Shown here: positions 16,831 through 23,983 of the stretch, in pieces
How the letters are laid out: each line of letters opens with the position of its first letter
Position numbering within the stretch: the first letter of the stretch is position 1
Source: an uncultured bacterium
GTDB taxonomy: Bacteria; Actinomycetota; Coriobacteriia; Coriobacteriales; Coriobacteriaceae
Reading direction: 5' to 3'
Assembly (NCBI GenBank): GCA_905214435.1
Contig: CAJMMA010000001.1
Location: 1 to 64,000 of the forward strand
DNA length: 64,000 nucleotides
Made by a program: the position numbers and the translations under genes
The notes under the pieces: model-generated
The model's input: only the letters and a program-made list of their open reading frames with translations
Database searches by the model: none
Told to the model about the DNA's origin: nothing

Positions 16831-18201
16831 TCAGATAAAGATCGTCATATACAGAGGTAGATATATCCTATGCCCTTCAGCCCTGAGCTGTTTTGGGTGA
16901 AGAACTATCTCTTCTCCGACTCGTCGTTCGAATCGTCTGCCGAAATCGTCAAGCGAGATTGTTGAATACGATTTGGAAGATTTAACTTCAACAGGAGTGA
17001 CCCGCGGTTTTCCAGCCGCGTCTTCAAAGCCGCGCGAAACAAGAAAATCAATTTCACGCGTTCTGGGCCGACTCCCCTCTGTTTTGGAAGGCTCCTGCCA
17101 GCTGTAATAAAAAAGCGAATGCCCCAGACTCTTAAGCTGCTGCGCCACGATGTTCTCGATTAGCATTCCTTTATTAATTGAAATTCTTCCAAATTGAATG
17201 TCTCTATGAACATCCATAAGGTCCGGACCATCATCAAACGCCAAGCTCACGAGCAATCCCGTGTCCGCCATATAGCATTTAAGCGAAGACGCGTCCTCGT
17301 GCAGGCGGTAACCCACGCTCGGATCACTGCATAAATAGCAACGGTTAATCAGTCGCGCATCCTCAAGCCAGATTAACGCCGACTCATATGTCTCAAAACG
17401 GGACCCCTTCTCCAAGCTGTCAAATTTGAACCGTTTATTTGCCGCAGATAATTGACCCGGAATATCGTCATAAACCGCCCGCGCACGTCTAGCGTCCGAA
17501 CCTCCAAACTTGGCAATGTCCTCCCTGTACAGTGCGATAATCTGCCGTTTAACCCTGTCGCATCCTCTAAAATCATTCTCTGCCACAAAGGAGTCGACCG
17601 ACTGAGGCATACCACCGACAAGCATATACTCATCAAATAATCTCATGCACGTCGCATGAACGCCGTCCGGAAGCGCGGTCCGAGATTCGCGCCCTTTACG
17701 GATCTCTTCTGCATAAAGATCTTTTCCGGTCGCCCAAAGATACTCCTCAAAATCGAGGGGCTCGAGAGGGATCCTTTCTTCCTCTGACGGTATGACAATG
17801 CTATCGACATTCTTTTTGATGGAGACAAGAGAGCCTGTCTCGATGTAATCAAATCTGCCGTCTTCTACAAGATGCTTTATGTATTCGCGCGCGATGGGAA
17901 ACCGCTGCACTTCATCAAAAATGACCAGCGACTCTCTCGGTTCGAGGGCCTTACCATACTGCAGCTGAAGCATGCGTAAAAAAAGATCGACATCTTCACG
18001 ATGGTTCAGAAATATATCGAGCGTGGCTTTGCTAGCAGCCGAAAAGTCAATGTACAGATAATCCTTGTATTCATTTTGCGCGAAGCACTTGACGAGCGTC
18101 GTTTTGCCAACGCGTCTTGCACCCTCAATAAGCACCGCAGTGCGCCCTTGCGAGCGTTCTTTCCACTCCTGCAGACGATCATATGCCTTCCGTTTAAACA
18201 T
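16831..18201 (-). CDS. AAA+ ATPase with DUF4143 C-terminal domain
   Basis: Predicted 456-residue ATP-binding protein of the large AAA/DUF4143 family, whose cellular role is poorly defined. The Walker A motif is GARRVGKTT near residue 27 and Walker B is LVIFDEVQ near residue 92. The C-terminal half contains REIDFLVSRG and then VEVKSSKS, the spacing and residues of a PD-(D/E)XK nuclease-like core. Codon use is A+T-richer than the neighbouring lac genes, and the gene is flanked by palindrome copies, a 34-bp-period repeat array and a toxin-antitoxin pair, all pointing to an accessory, possibly transferred segment. Confidence 0.85.
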   Translation of the reverse strand: MFKRKAYDRLQEWKERSQGRTAVLIEGARRVGKTTLVKCFAQNEYKDYLYIDFSAASKATLDIFLNHREDVDLFLRMLQLQYGKALEPRESLVIFDEVQRFPIAREYIKHLVEDGRFDYIETGSLVSIKKNVDSIVIPSEEERIPLEPLDFEEYLWATGKDLYAEEIRKGRESRTALPDGVHATCMRLFDEYMLVGGMPQSVDSFVAENDFRGCDRVKRQIIALYREDIAKFGGSDARRARAVYDDIPGQLSAANKRFKFDSLEKGSRFETYESALIWLEDARLINRCYLCSDPSVGYRLHEDASSLKCYMADTGLLVSLAFDDGPDLMDVHRDIQFGRISINKGMLIENIVAQQLKSLGHSLFYYSWQEPSKTEGSRPRTREIDFLVSRGFEDAAGKPRVTPVEVKSSKSYSTISLDDFGRRFERRVGEEIVLHPKQLRAEGHRIYLPLYMTIFI

Positions 18202-18233
18202 AATCTCACCTCAGCATAATTTACGTGCTAGTT

Positions 18234-18350
18234 TACAAAAATACCGACCTTCAGATATATCTAATAATACAAAAATACCGAGCTTTAAATGAGCTTATAG
18301 CTACAAAAATACCGACCATTGCAATGGTTGAGACATACAGTAATACCGAG
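18234..18350. repeat. Four iteron-like repeats with 34-bp period before the ATPase gene
   Basis: TACAAAAATACCGAC/G at 18234, 18268, 18302 and 18336, each exactly 34 bp apart (the fourth reads TACAGTAATACCGAG). Spacers of 19 bases are unrelated, and the base after CCGA alternates C, G, C, G. They begin 33 bp before the ATPase start codon, where binding sites for an autoregulator would lie. Confidence 0.85.
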
Positions 18351-18381
18351 CTTTACGCATAACGGATGCTATGCCTCACCG

Positions 18382-18436
18382 TCTCGATCTGTAACACTAA
18401 ACCCGGTTTTGGACGTCTACCTGTTACAGATTGAGA
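18382..18436. repeat. Fifth copy of the 55-bp palindrome
   Basis: TCTCGATCTGTAACA (18382-18396) and TGTTACAGATTGAGA (18422-18436), the same 55-bp size as the array units at 16265-16560, 1.8 kb away on the other side of the ATPase gene. Confidence 0.85.
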
Positions 18437-18471
18437 CAATTCAACGATGCCGACTATTCGATACGGCGTGG

Positions 18472-18477
18472 TACAAT
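18472..18477 (+). promoter_or_regulatory. Candidate -10 box of the toxin-antitoxin operon
   Basis: TACAAT, 27 bp before the antitoxin start codon. A convincing -35 is not seen. Confidence 0.4.
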
Positions 18478-18503
18478 TATGTCCCAATGCGAAGGAGATA
18501 CCT

Positions 18504-18770
18504 ATGCCCATCTGTGTGCCCGTCCGAGACATGAAGGACACTGCCACATTCACCGCGCTTGTTGAGTCCGAGCACGACGTCACCGTAACCAAGAACGGCT
18601 ACGAGGCCATGCACTGCATCAGCAGCGACCAATATCGCCTCATGCAAGACGAAATCGCCAAAGCCAAGCTGCTGTCTCGTATAATGCTGGCAGAAAACGA
18701 GATATCGCAAGGCGACTATAGCGACTATGACACCTTCGCGACCTCGATACGAGACAAATATGGCCTATAA
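18504..18770 (+). CDS. Type II antitoxin, Phd/YefM family
   Basis: Predicted 88-residue antitoxin. The N-terminal part (VPVRDMKDTATFTALVESEHDV with a following TKNGYEAM) is the Phd/YefM DNA-binding fold; the C-terminal part should wrap the toxin. Start ATG at 18504 is preceded by GAAGGAG. It overlaps the toxin gene by 11 bases, typical of such pairs, and the complex would repress its own promoter. Confidence 0.85.
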   Translation: MPICVPVRDMKDTATFTALVESEHDVTVTKNGYEAMHCISSDQYRLMQDEIAKAKLLSRIMLAENEISQGDYSDYDTFATSIRDKYGL

Positions 18771-19065
18771 CGTCGTAATACTCAAAAGCGCGCGATATGA
18801 GTACGAGAGTATCGTCGGATACCTTGCCCAAATCCTCAAGAATCCGCGCGCAGCGGGCAATTTTGTCACTGAGTTTGAATATCAACTTGATTTGCTTCGC
18901 GAGCAGCCGCTCCTACGACCTCTCTCACACATGCAAGAGCTGGCGGCACGTAATTACCGATCGTTTCCCGTCAACAACTACACCTGTCTTTACAAGTTTG
19001 AGCGCGAAACAATCTATATCGCCCACGTCTTTCACCAGTCACAGGACTACGCCCGCCTGGTCTAG
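18760..19065 (+). CDS. Type II toxin, RelE/ParE family
   Basis: Predicted 101-residue toxin. It opens with AYNVVILKSARYEYESIVGYL, the RelE/ParE N-terminal strand-helix pattern, and ends with YIAHVFHQSQDYARLV, the usual C-terminal strand. Whether it cuts mRNA (RelE-like) or poisons gyrase (ParE-like) cannot be told from sequence. Start ATG at 18760 lies inside the antitoxin gene; the longer frame from 18727 is unlikely. Confidence 0.85.
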   Translation: MAYNVVILKSARYEYESIVGYLAQILKNPRAAGNFVTEFEYQLDLLREQPLLRPLSHMQELAARNYRSFPVNNYTCLYKFERETIYIAHVFHQSQDYARLV

Positions 19066-19079
19066 CACGGCGGCACTCG

Positions 19080-19844
19080 CTAGCAAATGACTTGCGTGTG
19101 CTCCTCGATGGCAGTGCGGTCCTCGGCGGCGATACCCGACTCACACACCACAGCGTCCAAATTGTCCAGGCGGCAGAAGGTGTAGAAGTCGCGCTTGCCG
19201 ATCTTGCTGGAGTCGGCGATCAGGTAGCGCGAGTCGGCCTTGCTAAAGGCGAGCTGCTGGATACGGCCCTCGTCCATGTTGGACGTAGACACGTCACCGT
19301 CCAAGATGCCGTTGGCGCCGATAAACGCCGCATCGATGCCCAGCGCGCGCAGGGTATCCTCGGCCGTTGGTCCCACAAAAGCGGCGGTGCGGCGACGGTA
19401 CATACCGCCCACGAGGCACAGCTCGCAGTCTTCGCGCGCCTCGAGCAGGTTAAACACCGAAAGCGAATTGGTCACAATGCGCAGGCGAAACGTCGGCAGC
19501 ATCGAGGCCATCTGCTCAACCGTGGTGCCCGTGCCCAAAAAGATGGTCGAGCCCTCCTCGATAAGCTCCACAGCACGGCGCGCAATCTGCAGCTTTTCCT
19601 CGGCATGCTTAGTGCGCTTTTCGCTGTGCGAATACTCATGGCGCAACATAGCGTGCGGACGGCCCTGTGCACTGCGGGCTCCGCCGTGCACGCGCTCAAT
19701 CTCGCCTAGGCTCGCAAGTTCTTCGAGGTCGCGGCGAATCGTCATGTCCGAAACGCCCAACGCATCCGAAATCTCTTTGACCGAGACCGTGCCCTGCTCC
19801 TCGAGCAGCTGACGAACCTTATCCTGTCGCTCTGCCTTAATCAC
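19080..19844 (-). CDS. lacR: DeoR-family regulator, probable lactose PTS repressor LacR
   Basis: Predicted 254-residue repressor. The N-terminal DeoR helix-turn-helix is in VSVKEISDALGVSDMTIRRDL, and the sensor domain carries the sugar-phosphate-binding ILGTGTTVEQM-like segment (IFLGTGTTVEQMA) and FIGANGI. Staphylococcal and streptococcal LacR are the same length and respond to tagatose-6-phosphate. GAACA-type sites before lacA, lacF and this gene are candidate targets. Start is a GTG at 19844 with GAGGA upstream. The target assignment is inference from motif sharing. Confidence 0.82.
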   Translation of the reverse strand: MIKAERQDKVRQLLEEQGTVSVKEISDALGVSDMTIRRDLEELASLGEIERVHGGARSAQGRPHAMLRHEYSHSEKRTKHAEEKLQIARRAVELIEEGSTIFLGTGTTVEQMASMLPTFRLRIVTNSLSVFNLLEAREDCELCLVGGMYRRRTAAFVGPTAEDTLRALGIDAAFIGANGILDGDVSTSNMDEGRIQQLAFSKADSRYLIADSSKIGKRDFYTFCRLDNLDAVVCESGIAAEDRTAIEEHTQVIC

Positions 19845-19880
19845 GATGAATCCTCGCCGTTCTTTGCGCGCATATCATTC

Positions 19881-19896
19881 AAACAGTAACGAACAA
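19881..19896. promoter_or_regulatory. Candidate LacR autoregulatory operator
   Basis: CAAACAGTAACGAACA, matching the lacA and lacF sites in AACA-N4-CGAACA. It is 37 bp before the lacR start, suggesting autorepression. Confidence 0.45.
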
Positions 19897-20050
19897 ATTG
19901 TATCAGACTCGTACGCGTCAAAAATGAACGCCCGCACAGCTCCAATCATCACTTTTTTGAGAAAATTACCCCCAGCTTTAGTGGGGTGTAGTGATAATCT
20001 CGCCTGTTCGCGCTACAGTTTGTCGGAAATACCTCGATGTTAGGAACCAA

Positions 20051-21103
20051 ATGATCACTTCCGAGCTTTTCGGCACCGCGCCGTGCGGTACCCCCGTTCA
20101 TCGTTACACCCTCGACGGGCCCGAGATCTGCGTTCGCATTATGGACTATGGCGCCACGGTGCTTGGTATCGATGTGCCCGACATTCCCGGCAACGTGCGC
20201 GATGTGGTGCTGGGCTTCGATAAGCTCGAGGATTACTTTGACAACCCCGCCTGCTTTGGCGCGACCATCGGCCCTGTGGCAAACCGCACCGCTGGCGCCA
20301 CGATCGCCATCGACGGCACGGACTGGCATATGCCCGCCAACGAGGGCGCCAACAACCTGCACAGCGACCTTGAGCACGGCCTGCACAAACGTGTGTGGGA
20401 TGTTGAGCTCGACGAGGTCCATAACGCCGTGCGCATGACCACCTCGCTTAAGGATGGCGAGCTGGGCCTGCCCGGCAACCGAACCTTTACGGCCGTGTTT
20501 ACCGTTACGCGCACCGGCGTCTTCCGCATCGATTATGGCTGCGAGAGCGACCGCGCCACCTACGTGTCCATGACCAACCACACGTACTTTAACCTTGCAG
20601 GCCATAACGCCGGCATGGACTGCGAACATTTCTTTGTCGCCAACGCCGCCCACTACCTGCCCATTAACGAGCAGAACATCCCCACCGGCGAGATTGCTCC
20701 GGTCGAGGGAACACCGTTTGACTTTCGCGAGCTTCGCCCCGTCGCACCCGGCATGGAGGCCGACGACCCGCAGATCAAGCAGGCCCGTGGCTACGATCAC
20801 TGCCTGTGCATCGATGGCTATCAGTACGGCCGCAACCTGCGCCGCGCGATGCACGTCGAGGAGATGTGGACCGGTCGTGAGATGGACTACTACACCACTG
20901 CCCCGGGCGTGCAGCTCTACACCGGCAACTGGCTGGGCGACGAGCACGCCAAGGACGATGCCAACTATGGCTGGGGCGCCGGCTTTGCCCTCGAGGCCGA
21001 GATGTACCCCGACACGCCGCACCAGCCTCTGTTCCCGCAGGGCATTGTGGGCCCGGGCCATCCCTACAGCAATGTGATCGAATACCACTTTATGAGGCAC
21101 TAA
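20051..21103 (+). CDS. galM: Aldose 1-epimerase (galactose mutarotase)
   Basis: Predicted 350-residue classical GalM, which interconverts alpha and beta anomers of galactose so that GalK can act on sugar released as the beta form. Family motifs are NRTAGATIAIDG, the catalytic histidine in MTNHTYFNLAGH and the catalytic glutamate in GFALEAEMYPD. It differs clearly from the two LacX-like proteins in this window. Start ATG at 20051 has AGGA upstream; the frame opens earlier at 19991. It is a single gene divergent from lacR and ends at a strong terminator. Confidence 0.94.
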   Translation: MITSELFGTAPCGTPVHRYTLDGPEICVRIMDYGATVLGIDVPDIPGNVRDVVLGFDKLEDYFDNPACFGATIGPVANRTAGATIAIDGTDWHMPANEGANNLHSDLEHGLHKRVWDVELDEVHNAVRMTTSLKDGELGLPGNRTFTAVFTVTRTGVFRIDYGCESDRATYVSMTNHTYFNLAGHNAGMDCEHFFVANAAHYLPINEQNIPTGEIAPVEGTPFDFRELRPVAPGMEADDPQIKQARGYDHCLCIDGYQYGRNLRRAMHVEEMWTGREMDYYTTAPGVQLYTGNWLGDEHAKDDANYGWGAGFALEAEMYPDTPHQPLFPQGIVGPGHPYSNVIEYHFMRH

Positions 21104-21129
21104 GCCCGCAACGCGACATATCGCACAGC

Positions 21130-21166
21130 AGCGCCCGCCGGCACCACCGCCAGCGGGCGCTTTTTC
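21130..21166 (+). terminator. galM terminator
   Basis: AGCGCCCGC (21130-21138) pairs with GCGGGCGCT (21153-21161), followed by TTTTC. Confidence 0.85.
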
Positions 21167-21210
21167 ATCTTTTAGGCTCGTTTTTTCTGTGACTGTATGA
21201 GTGACATATC

Positions 21211-21362
21211 AAAACTATGCCCATTTACTACGTTTAGCCTGGGATGCTCGACCATGCACCGGTTTTTGTTACATTTGTGAGCAGTATACCTGCGGTTTTG
21301 TTTATCTCAAATTCGACATGCTCGACGATAGCCAATCAAACGTAGTAAATGGGCATAGTTTT
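21211..21362. repeat. TACTACGTTT inverted-repeat element, copy 2
   Basis: Perfect 25-bp inverted repeat: 21211-21235 with 21338-21362. It shares TACTACGTTT and CGACCATGC with 10649-10786, but its outer arms read ATGCCCAT instead of GGCTCATC, each matched by its own partner arm. The centre also contains TACCTGCGGTTTTG, seen in the 10.7-kb copy (reverse) and near 33784. Confidence 0.75.
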
Positions 21363-21404
21363 TGACAGGCGGCATCGCGCGCGTCCCTCGCAAGGGCAAA
21401 ATGA

Positions 21405-21432
21405 TCCGTTTTCCTCCGTCCCCAAGGGATCA
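21405..21432 (-). repeat. 28-bp repeat, copy 2
   Basis: Exact inverted copy of 5609-5636. It overlaps the stop codon of the EIIB gene and continues downstream of it. Confidence 0.75.
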
Positions 21433-21912
21433 GTTGAACAGATTGCCAATGGGGTCGGGGGCGGAACTGGGGAGATAGCGGATTTCTAGCTCTATGCCGA
21501 GCTTTTGCAACTCTTTGAAGGCGGCGATGTCCGTATCGTCTACGGCAATGGTAGGCGTTGCAGAGCGCTTGCCCTCCCCTGCCTGCATATGGCCAATGCT
21601 GATCTTGGTTATTGGCACACCACCCTTAACCAGCGCGAGCGCATCGGCGGGTGAGGCCACTATGATCAAGATCCATTGACGCGGCGTTGCGGTATGAATG
21701 ATGTCGATAGTCCTTTGCACCGAGAAAAACCGCGTCCAAACGCCTTCTGGCACCGCCACCCTCATTGGTGCCCATTGGCGCGAATCCGCCGCGATCTCAT
21801 CGTTGACGATTAGGACAAGGTTGGAACCCACGGCTTCGTTCCACAGCTCAACGTCTTGCCCGTAAATGAAACGGTCATCGATACGCGTAAGAAGAATCTT
21901 GGGTTGAGCCAT
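21430..21912 (-). CDS. Orphan mannose-family PTS EIIB lacking the active-site histidine
   Basis: Predicted 160-residue protein of the PTS_IIB mannose/sorbose family and a paralogue of the EIIB at 32291-32773 with the same length. In functional EIIB proteins a histidine in R-L-V/I-H-G-Q accepts phosphate; the paralogue has it at residue 17, but here the segment reads DDRFIYGQ with Tyr17. The rest of the fold is preserved, including LALVKGGVPITKISIGHMQ. No EIIA, EIIC or EIID lies beside it. It may be regulatory, a decoy or decaying. Start ATG at 21912 is chosen by alignment with the paralogue. Confidence 0.85.
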   Translation of the reverse strand: MAQPKILLTRIDDRFIYGQDVELWNEAVGSNLVLIVNDEIAADSRQWAPMRVAVPEGVWTRFFSVQRTIDIIHTATPRQWILIIVASPADALALVKGGVPITKISIGHMQAGEGKRSATPTIAVDDTDIAAFKELQKLGIELEIRYLPSSAPDPIGNLFN

Positions 21913-22051
21913 GGCTGCCCCATTCTGTTTGAGACCCATACGAGCGGGACGTCGACCACCAACTCAACAGCAGGTCAAGTAACAAATGGGCACTGCAGAC
22001 ATCACGCCTCTAATATTAGTGCATTTAAAGTGAGAAAAGCCGTCAGAACAC

Positions 22052-22080
22052 TTGCGCGGATGAGCGATGTCCCGTATCAT
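22052..22080 (+). promoter_or_regulatory. Promoter of tRNA-Thr
   Basis: TTGCGC (22052-22057), 17-bp spacer, TATCAT (22075-22080), 39 bp before the tRNA. The rest of 21913-22119 shows no gene. Confidence 0.5.
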
Positions 22081-22119
22081 AGACAGCCGTTGACGCCTCA
22101 GTTGCGTCACCACATGGCC

Positions 22120-22195
22120 GCCAGCGTAGCTCAGTTGGTAGAGCACCGCTCTCGTAAAGCGGGGGTCACCGGTTCGAGCCCGGTCGCTGGCTCCA
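22120..22195 (+). tRNA. tRNA-Thr (anticodon CGU)
   Basis: A 76-base cloverleaf with encoded CCA. Acceptor stem GCCAGCG/CGCTGGC, D-loop TAGCTCAGTTGGTAGAGC, anticodon stem CCGCT/AGCGG around loop CTCGTAA (anticodon CGT), and T-arm with GGTTCGAGCC. The discriminator base is U, as expected for threonine. Confidence 0.95.
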
Positions 22196-22206
22196 TTGCA
22201 CAAGAT

Positions 22207-22231
22207 AGCCGCCTTCGGGCGGCTTTTTTGT
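22207..22231 (+). terminator. tRNA-Thr terminator
   Basis: AGCCGCC-TTCG-GGCGGCT with seven T residues. From here to 22452 there is an A+T-rich stretch without a convincing gene. Confidence 0.9.
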
Positions 22232-22452
22232 TTTCGATTTTGAGTGCGTGTGTGCCAATCCAAGCATCGCCACGTCAACAGCGGCCCACTCGGTGGTCTT
22301 CGGGTTTAATGCTTAGGGGCGGGGATTTACCAAAGTGAAATCTTAATGAAAAGAAACCCAGCTGCAACAATTGCCATGATGAGGGCTCGAATTGGCCATA
22401 TAGATTTAAAATGGTCACAATATACAAATGTCGAGAGACATTGGGGATATAG

Positions 22453-22962
22453 ATGAAAAGAACTAAGGGTTTTCTTTTGTTGGTATTGATGCTGCTCGGA
22501 CTGTTCTGCCTGAGTGGCCCTTCTTGGGCCAAGGCTGCCTGTCCTGAAGGTGAGCCTCAGCAGTCTTATACGGGCAACCTGCTGATAACTGCTAAGGAGG
22601 GCGATGCCGACTCCCAGTCTGGGGTAAATCCCCTTGCCACTTTTGAGGGGGACGGCGGAACGGTCAAGCTTGACCATATTGGTAGCGGGATTTTGAGGTG
22701 GCAAGTTCTTCCGGACAAAATTGCGAACGATCCCTTCTCTTTTGCTGGAACGATATATCTATACAAGGTTGTGAGCGGAAAACAAAAATACGTCGATTGC
22801 TATCCGACAAACGGGTCTGGAATTGCATTCACCGGCATTTCAGAGCAGATTGATACACATGTACGAAAGGGAACCTATGTGGTGCGTTGGGTTGGAGCTG
22901 CTGCAGGTCCGATATGGATTGCGGTCTTGCGCCCCGATGTCCAAATAGGTTTCTCTCTCTAG
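22453..22962 (+). CDS. Secreted protein of unknown function
   Basis: Predicted 169-residue exported protein. The N-terminus MKRTKG followed by FLLLVLMLLGLFCLSGPSWAKA is a clear signal peptide with a likely cut after the alanine-containing c-region. The mature part is about 145 residues, beta-rich in appearance, with two cysteines and no recognised motif. Base composition is A+T-richer than nearby genes. It stands just downstream of tRNA-Thr and 14 bp before a second unknown gene, as in small transferred inserts. Confidence 0.65.
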   Translation: MKRTKGFLLLVLMLLGLFCLSGPSWAKAACPEGEPQQSYTGNLLITAKEGDADSQSGVNPLATFEGDGGTVKLDHIGSGILRWQVLPDKIANDPFSFAGTIYLYKVVSGKQKYVDCYPTNGSGIAFTGISEQIDTHVRKGTYVVRWVGAAAGPIWIAVLRPDVQIGFSL

Positions 22963-22976
22963 ACGGGAAGTTGCTC

Positions 22977-23342
22977 ATGGACGCCATATATGACGGGGAT
23001 GACTGGGTCGATCATTATACTTGGCGCCTGGTCGGCTCGAACGACAATGGGGATGTGGTGTTTGATGGACTATGTCCAAAGCATCTCCATCCTTTTGTCT
23101 CGTCGTTAATTGAGAGTTCCGCTCGTGTTGCCCCCTACAGCTCGGCATCGCTTCATGATACGGACGTTTTGAAGACCATAAGGGAATCAATTGACGATGG
23201 CACGATGAGCGGCCCGCTGTTTTCTCGGCTTGTGGGGCTAGATGAGATTGGCTCGAAACGACTGCTTGCGGGCGAAAAAGTGGAACTCACTTATCGGTCG
23301 ATGATTTCAATCCTGCGGCTAGCCGATGTTCTTCGCAAATAA
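22977..23342 (+). CDS. Uncharacterised small protein
   Basis: Predicted 121-residue acidic cytoplasmic protein, function not recognised. The end LLAGEKVELTYRSMISILRLADVLRK is helical and charged, and the middle is Ser/Asp-rich. Start ATG at 22977 is preceded by GGGAAG; the longer frame from 22887 overlaps the secreted-protein gene and is unlikely. Probably cotranscribed with the gene upstream and ended by the double hairpin at 23370-23445. Confidence 0.55.
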   Translation: MDAIYDGDDWVDHYTWRLVGSNDNGDVVFDGLCPKHLHPFVSSLIESSARVAPYSSASLHDTDVLKTIRESIDDGTMSGPLFSRLVGLDEIGSKRLLAGEKVELTYRSMISILRLADVLRK

Positions 23343-23369
23343 ATGAGGCTTCCCTATTCAAAAACAGAA

Positions 23370-23445
23370 AACCCCGCCAAACGTGATTTCCCTAGGGAAA
23401 ACCCGTTTGGCGGGGTCCTAGCGTGATTTCCCTAGGGGAATCACG
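23370..23445. terminator. Double hairpin terminator
   Basis: CCCCGCCAAACG (23372-23383) pairs with CGTTTGGCGGGG (23404-23415). A second hairpin, GTGATTCCCCTAGG-like, closes at 23422-23445. The 16-mer CGTGATTTCCCTAGGG occurs twice (23382 and 23422), suggesting a local duplication. Confidence 0.7.
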
Positions 23446-23477
23446 CCATCAGACGAACAACTCAGCCGAGCAGCTCG

Positions 23478-23951
23478 CTACTCCTCCCAGTAGGCGTCGG
23501 CAAGCAGCTTAAAGCAGATCTTCTTGATCGGTTGTGCGCCATCGCCCGGGAACTCGAGCGTGGGCATGTGAGGCTCGCCGGCAACGAACAGCGCAAACTT
23601 GTCGTCGGCAAGATCGCCGGCGATCGAAGCGTCGGAATCGACCAGATCGTAGTCGTCCTTCTCGTCAAACTCCTGAACCAGCGTCAGGCTGCCCGTGGCG
23701 ACCTTAAAGGCCTCGCGACCCTCGACGTCGATCTGCAGGTCGTGATAGCGCTGATGCGTCTCATAGTGAGCCTCGGCCTCGGGACGCGTCGTGGGAGCCA
23801 TGACGTTCGCATAGACCTTGTCGCCCAGAATCGGATGGCTGCCGACCTCGAGCTCTGCCGGGTCGTTCTCCTCGAGCCAGTCGATCAGCACGTCGAGGCC
23901 CTTGAGAATTCCGCGGTACTCCTCGATATCGCCCAATGCACCGTAAATCAT
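23478..23951 (-). CDS. YhcH/YjgK/YiaL family protein
   Basis: Predicted 157-residue cupin-like protein of the YhcH/TabA/EbgC family. Members often accompany sialic acid, galactoside or amino-sugar pathways; several are thought to be sugar anomerases or isomerases. The family core with putative metal ligands is THQRYHDLQIDVEG, followed by the C-terminal FPGDGAQPIKKICFKL. It lies downstream of the second lacX-lacC pair and next to a nagA remnant, which fits an accessory role in amino-sugar use. Confidence 0.85.
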   Translation of the reverse strand: MIYGALGDIEEYRGILKGLDVLIDWLEENDPAELEVGSHPILGDKVYANVMAPTTRPEAEAHYETHQRYHDLQIDVEGREAFKVATGSLTLVQEFDEKDDYDLVDSDASIAGDLADDKFALFVAGEPHMPTLEFPGDGAQPIKKICFKLLADAYWEE

Positions 23952-23983
23952 CTAAATCCCCTCTCGGATCGCTTCTTTGGCGG

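Noticed and set aside
18234..18350. CRISPR-like short array
   Set aside because: Repeats are only 15 bp with 19-bp spacers, not palindromic, and placed as a promoter array; no cas genes nearby.
22327..22430. Minus-strand end of a possible membrane protein (FKSIWPIRALIMAIVAAGF) before the secreted-protein gene
   Set aside because: The frame upstream overlaps that gene and has no start or ribosome site; at most a short relic.
22192..23345. Integrated element with att sites at tRNA-Thr
   Set aside because: No integrase and no second copy of the tRNA 3' end could be found, so only a weak island suggestion is kept.
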